From: Rhodospirillaceae bacterium
GTDB taxonomy: Bacteria > Pseudomonadota > Alphaproteobacteria > Rhodospirillales > Magnetospirillaceae
NCBI GenBank assembly: GCA_013349735.1
Contig: DUZC01000081.1
Coordinates: 1 to 8,291 of the forward strand
Length of the DNA stretch: 8,291 nt
Reading direction: 5' to 3'
Shown: positions 5,479-8,291 of the stretch, in pieces
Layout: each line of letters opens with the position of its first letter
Position numbering within the stretch: position 1 is the stretch's first letter
The notes under the pieces: model-generated
The model's input: only the letters and a program-made list of their open reading frames with translations
Databases searched by the model: none
What the model was told of the DNA's origin: nothing
Made by a program: the position numbers and the translations under genes

Positions 5479-7287
5479 TCAACTGGCCGATTCATAAAGT
5501 TCATCGAAGGCCTGCCCATAGCGCCGCATGATAACATGGCGGCGAATTTTCAAGGTTGGGGTGCTCATTTCATTGGCCACCGTAAAAGGCTCGGCGGTCA
5601 TCGTGAAACGGCGAACTTTTTCAATTGGCGACAAACTGCGATTGACCCGGTCGACGGCTTCGCTGATATGCCGACGGAAGGCCGGGTCCGCTTCCAATTG
5701 CTCGAGCGCGGTATCCGACTTGCCTTGTTGGTTTGCCCAGCGTGTGGCGTGGTCGGCGTCGGGGACCAGTAAGGCCACCAGATGGGGGCGGCGATCGCCA
5801 TAGACCATCGCCTGTGCAATTTCGGGCTGCAGGGTCAGGAAGCCCTCGACCCTTTGCGGGGAAATATTGTCGCCACCAGAATTGACGATAATGTCCTTTT
5901 TACGATCCGTAATCTGGATATTGCCTTCGCTATCAATAAAGCCGATATCGCCGGTATGCAGCCAGCCATTCTGGATCGCAGCCTGGGTGGCTTCATCATC
6001 GCCCCAATAGCCTTGCATCACCAATTCGCCTTGCACCAGGATCTCGCCATCCGGCGCGATTTTTACCGTGGTGCCGGGAACCGGCTGGCCCACGGTGTGC
6101 AGCCTGACATTGCAGGGCTGCGTGCAGCTGATAATGGGTGCGGCTTCCGTCTGACCGTAACCCTGCAGAATTCGGATTCCCAAGGCCGTGAAGAAAAGCC
6201 CTACCTCATAATTGAGCGGGGCGCCACCCGAGACCATGGCTTTGAGCCGTCCGCCAAATCGCGCTGCAATTTTGCGCCGGACCAACAAGGTCAAAATCCT
6301 GTCAAGAAAGCGTTCCTTCAGACTAAGCTGGTCAGGACATTCATAGCGCCGGGTACCCAGGGCCAGGGTGCGGGCGAACAGCTTGGCCTTAAACCCGCCG
6401 GTTCGCTCGATGCCATGCAGAATCCTTCCCCGCATCATCTCGTAAAGGCGAGGGACCGCCGTCATAAGGGTTGGACTGACTTCCATCATGTTATTGGAAA
6501 GCTGATCGACGCTTTCCGCATAATAGATTTGCGCTCCGATAGAAATCGGAAAGAATTGTCCGGCGGTATGTTCATAGGAATGAGAAAGGGGCAGAAAGCT
6601 TAGAAAGACTTCGTCATCTAGACCCATTTGCAGCAGGAACTGGTGGGCCCCATAGCAATTGCACAGGATGGCGCCATGGCTCAGCATAACACCTTTGGGC
6701 GCTCCGCCCGTTCCCGAGGTGTAAATCAGGCAGGCGGTGTCGGTGCGCCGCTGGCTCTTTACCTCGTCGGCGACCCGGTCAGGATAGGCGGCCCCCAAAG
6801 TCAGAACTTCGTCCAGGCTTTTCCATAGAACACCCGGGTCCTGGGTCAGATTCAGCGGCTCCAGCGTGATGATCAGCGGCGCATGGTCGGCCGACAATGC
6901 GGCGCCAATCACCCGCTCGGCTAAGGGACGGGTGGAAACGATAGCGAATTTGGCACCGGAATTATTCATCAGATGTAAATGGTCGGCCACCGTGTTGGTG
7001 GTGTAAGCCGGTACGGTGATGGCGCCCGCCGCCATTATGGCAAGGTCGGCGATCAGCCATTCCGGCCGATTTTCTGAAACCAATAGAATGCGGTCGCCCT
7101 TTTTTACCCCCAAAGCCGTAAGGCCGCGGGCCAGCAGATTGACCTGTTCGGCGGTTTGCTGCCAGGTCCAGCCCGTCCACTGGCGGTTGATTTTTCGCCA
7201 AAGGAAAGAACGGTCCCCGAAACGGGCCGCTTGTTCGAAAAACATGGCGGTGAGGCTGGTCGAAGCCTGATAATCAACGGCGCTCAT
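5479..7287 (-). CDS. AMP-forming long-chain acyl-CoA synthetase (FadD15-like)
   Basis: A 602-residue member of the ANL (AMP-binding) superfamily that activates a carboxylic acid, most likely a long-chain fatty acid, to its CoA thioester through an acyl-adenylate. Visible motifs are the P-loop YTSGTGGAPKG (189-199), FLPLSHSYEH (231-240), GYGQTE (376-381), HTGD (444-447), DRKKDIIVNSGGDNISPQ (461-478), and the catalytic C-terminal lysine K580 in TPTLKIRR. Length and the GGDNISPQRVE hinge region match the roughly 600-residue class often annotated as long-chain-fatty-acid-CoA ligase; substrate chain length cannot be read from sequence alone. No signal peptide or clear membrane segment is seen, so it is probably cytosolic or membrane-associated. 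The ATG (7285-7287) has AAGGGA (complement of 7298-7303) 10 bases upstream. It is divergent from pepF across a 135-base spacer containing inverted repeats and convergent with the HPt gene. Confidence 0.93.
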   Translation of the reverse strand: MSAVDYQASTSLTAMFFEQAARFGDRSFLWRKINRQWTGWTWQQTAEQVNLLARGLTALGVKKGDRILLVSENRPEWLIADLAIMAAGAITVPAYTTNTVADHLHLMNNSGAKFAIVSTRPLAERVIGAALSADHAPLIITLEPLNLTQDPGVLWKSLDEVLTLGAAYPDRVADEVKSQRRTDTACLIYTSGTGGAPKGVMLSHGAILCNCYGAHQFLLQMGLDDEVFLSFLPLSHSYEHTAGQFFPISIGAQIYYAESVDQLSNNMMEVSPTLMTAVPRLYEMMRGRILHGIERTGGFKAKLFARTLALGTRRYECPDQLSLKERFLDRILTLLVRRKIAARFGGRLKAMVSGGAPLNYEVGLFFTALGIRILQGYGQTEAAPIISCTQPCNVRLHTVGQPVPGTTVKIAPDGEILVQGELVMQGYWGDDEATQAAIQNGWLHTGDIGFIDSEGNIQITDRKKDIIVNSGGDNISPQRVEGFLTLQPEIAQAMVYGDRRPHLVALLVPDADHATRWANQQGKSDTALEQLEADPAFRRHISEAVDRVNRSLSPIEKVRRFTMTAEPFTVANEMSTPTLKIRRHVIMRRYGQAFDELYESAS

Positions 7288-7313
7288 GGTCTGTCCATCC
7301 CTTAAATTTTATA

Positions 7314-7336
7314 AGCCGATGCTTTCGTCATCGGCT
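7314..7336. repeat. Inverted repeat in the synthetase-pepF spacer (AGCCGATG arms)
   Basis: AGCCGATG (7314-7321) and CATCGGCT (7329-7336) form a perfect 8-base inverted repeat around a 7-base centre. It lies 26 bases upstream of the synthetase start in the divergent intergenic region, a suitable position for a regulator operator. No T-run follows either arm, so it is not a terminator. Confidence 0.5.
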
Positions 7337-7350
7337 ATTGTCGCCAGCGC

Positions 7351-7380
7351 GAACGGTCTTAATTCTTGGTGTTACCGTTC
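7351..7380. repeat. Inverted repeat in the synthetase-pepF spacer (GAACGGT arms)
   Basis: GAACGGT (7351-7357) and ACCGTTC (7374-7380) are perfect 7-base inverted repeats separated by 16 bases, giving about 23 bases centre to centre (roughly two helical turns). They lie 42 bases upstream of the pepF start. This could be an operator pair or a loose hairpin in the pepF leader; chance is not excluded. Confidence 0.4.
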
Positions 7381-7386
7381 TTCATA

Positions 7387-7396
7387 CCCATATGGG
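7387..7396. repeat. Palindrome CCCATATGGG upstream of pepF
   Basis: A perfect 10-base palindrome 26 bases before the pepF ATG and 10 bases before its ribosome-binding site. It could be a protein-binding half-site or incidental. Confidence 0.35.
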
Positions 7397-7406
7397 CGTG
7401 TGGCGC

Positions 7407-7412
7407 AAGGAG
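7407..7412 (+). promoter_or_regulatory. Ribosome-binding site of pepF
   Basis: AAGGAG, a strong Shine-Dalgarno match, lies 10 bases before the ATG at 7423. It favours that start over the in-frame Met five codons downstream at 7438. Confidence 0.75.
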
Positions 7413-7422
7413 TAATCTTATC

Positions 7423-8291
7423 ATGGCGGTGGCAAATATGGTGTCCTCTGACGATTTGGGGGCGATGCCCGAATGGGACCTGTCCGATCTTTATGCTGCA
7501 CCGGACTGTGCGGAATTGGAAGCGGATCTGCAGGCGTCGGATGCCAAGGCCGCGTCATTTCAACAACGTTTCCAGGGCCAGTTGGCCGGCCTGTCCGGAA
7601 CCGCGCTGGGTGAGGCCATTGCCGAATATGAGGTAATGAGCGAAGGGCTCTATCGTATTCTCAGTTATGCCCAGCTCTATTATTCCGCCAATATTTCGGA
7701 TCCCGAGCGCGGCCGCTTTTATCAAAGCATGCAGGAGCGGGCGACGGTGATTTCCAGTCAGACCCTGTTCTTCACTCTGGAGCTTAACCGCCTGAGCGAA
7801 GATGATCTGGCCGCGAAAATGCGGGCGCCGGGCACCGCCAAATATGCGCCCTGGCTCCGTGAGTTGAGAATGTTCCGAGATCACCAACTGTCTGATGATC
7901 TCGAACGGATGCTGCATGAGCGCGATGTGGTGGGACGGGCGGCCTGGGTCCGTCTTTTTGATGAAACCATGGCCTCCTTGCGCTTCCCTTTGCGTGGGAA
8001 AGACTTGAGCTCGGCAGAAATTCTACATTTGATGAGCGATAAAGCGCCCGATTTGCGCAAAGATGCTGCCAAATCTTTCGGGGCGGTTCTTGGTCAGAAC
8101 CTTCGCGTCTTTTCTTTAATCAGCAATGTCCTGATCAAAGAAAAGGAGATCGACGATCAATGGCGATGCTATCCCCAGGCAACCTCCTTTCGCAATCTCT
8201 GTAACCAGGTGGAAGACCAGGTAGTTGACGCTTTGGTGGCAGCGGTCAATGACGCCTATGGAGAAATGAGCCATCGCTATTATGCCTTGAA
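7423..8291 (+). CDS. pepF: Oligoendopeptidase F (M3 family), N-terminal part
   Basis: The first 289 codons of a PepF/M3-type metallopeptidase, open to the right edge. Members are cytoplasmic zinc peptidases of about 600 residues that cleave short oligopeptides; the HEXGH zinc motif is expected in the missing C-terminal half, so activity cannot be judged here. Recognisable parts are the N-terminal PEWDLSDLY (16-24), the helical N-terminal domain (YEVMSEGLYRILSYAQLYYS, about 69-88), and the conserved stretch LRELRMFRDHQLSDDLERML (about 145-164) leading into ERDVVGRAAWVRLFDETMASLRF, typical of the alphaproteobacterial PepF/M3 group. The ATG at 7423 follows a strong AAGGAG site. It is divergently transcribed from the acyl-CoA synthetase. 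The N-terminus has no signal peptide. Confidence 0.92.
   Translation, partial: MAVANMVSSDDLGAMPEWDLSDLYAAPDCAELEADLQASDAKAASFQQRFQGQLAGLSGTALGEAIAEYEVMSEGLYRILSYAQLYYSANISDPERGRFYQSMQERATVISSQTLFFTLELNRLSEDDLAAKMRAPGTAKYAPWLRELRMFRDHQLSDDLERMLHERDVVGRAAWVRLFDETMASLRFPLRGKDLSSAEILHLMSDKAPDLRKDAAKSFGAVLGQNLRVFSLISNVLIKEKEIDDQWRCYPQATSFRNLCNQVEDQVVDALVAAVNDAYGEMSHRYYAL

Noticed and set aside
4952..5482. 176-codon open frame on the - strand
   Set aside because: Antisense to the HPt gene; the + strand frame contains the HxxKG motif and a plausible promoter.
5782..6603. 273-codon open frame on the + strand
   Set aside because: It lies entirely antisense to the acyl-CoA synthetase, whose full set of ANL motifs is in frame; the + strand product has no recognisable domain.
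7306..7313. TATAAAAT on the - strand as a -10 box for the acyl-CoA synthetase
   Set aside because: It would start transcription at about 7301, inside the ribosome-binding site (7298-7303), and no -35-like hexamer lies at the right distance.

Overview
The window is ordinary chromosomal DNA from what looks like an alphaproteobacterium, most plausibly a Rhodospirillales-like one. That placement rests on moderately GC-rich coding sequence, a malic enzyme fused to a phosphotransacetylase-like domain, a propionyl-CoA carboxylase-type biotin subunit and an alphaproteobacterial-style PepF/M3 peptidase. It is an impression from protein character; no species can be named. I see no insertion sequence, integrase, phage gene, CRISPR array or toxin-antitoxin pair.

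Layout, left to right. The 3' part of a biotin-carrying carboxylase alpha subunit (pccA, +) enters from the left edge and meets lipB (-) tail to tail. Divergent from lipB is a tRNA-Leu(GAG) gene ending in an encoded CCA and followed immediately by a strong intrinsic terminator. After a leader of about 130 bases come maeB (malic enzyme with C-terminal PTA-like domain) and, 27 bases later, a small Rieske [2Fe-2S] protein; these two probably share a transcript. A RidA/YjgF-family protein and a stand-alone HPt (histidine phosphotransfer) protein follow on the same strand, the latter with its own plausible promoter. A 602-residue AMP-forming acyl-CoA synthetase lies on the opposite strand, ending 11 bases from the HPt gene. 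Divergent from it, across a 135-base spacer rich in inverted repeats, begins an oligoendopeptidase F gene cut by the right edge.

How the genes could work together (inference): PccA, the acyl-CoA synthetase and MaeB fit catabolism of fatty acids and propionyl-CoA. Acyl-CoA is formed and oxidised, odd-chain propionyl-CoA enters the TCA cycle as succinyl-CoA, and malic enzyme withdraws malate to pyruvate, probably under acetyl-CoA control through its PTA-like domain. LipB provides lipoyl groups for 2-oxoacid dehydrogenases. The Rieske, RidA-like and HPt proteins have no clear partner here and are the least understood genes.

I did not find a convincing new biological system. The points most worth checking are the RidA homologue lacking the catalytic arginine, the orphan HPt protein, the small Rieske protein next to maeB, and the inverted repeats between the synthetase and pepF.
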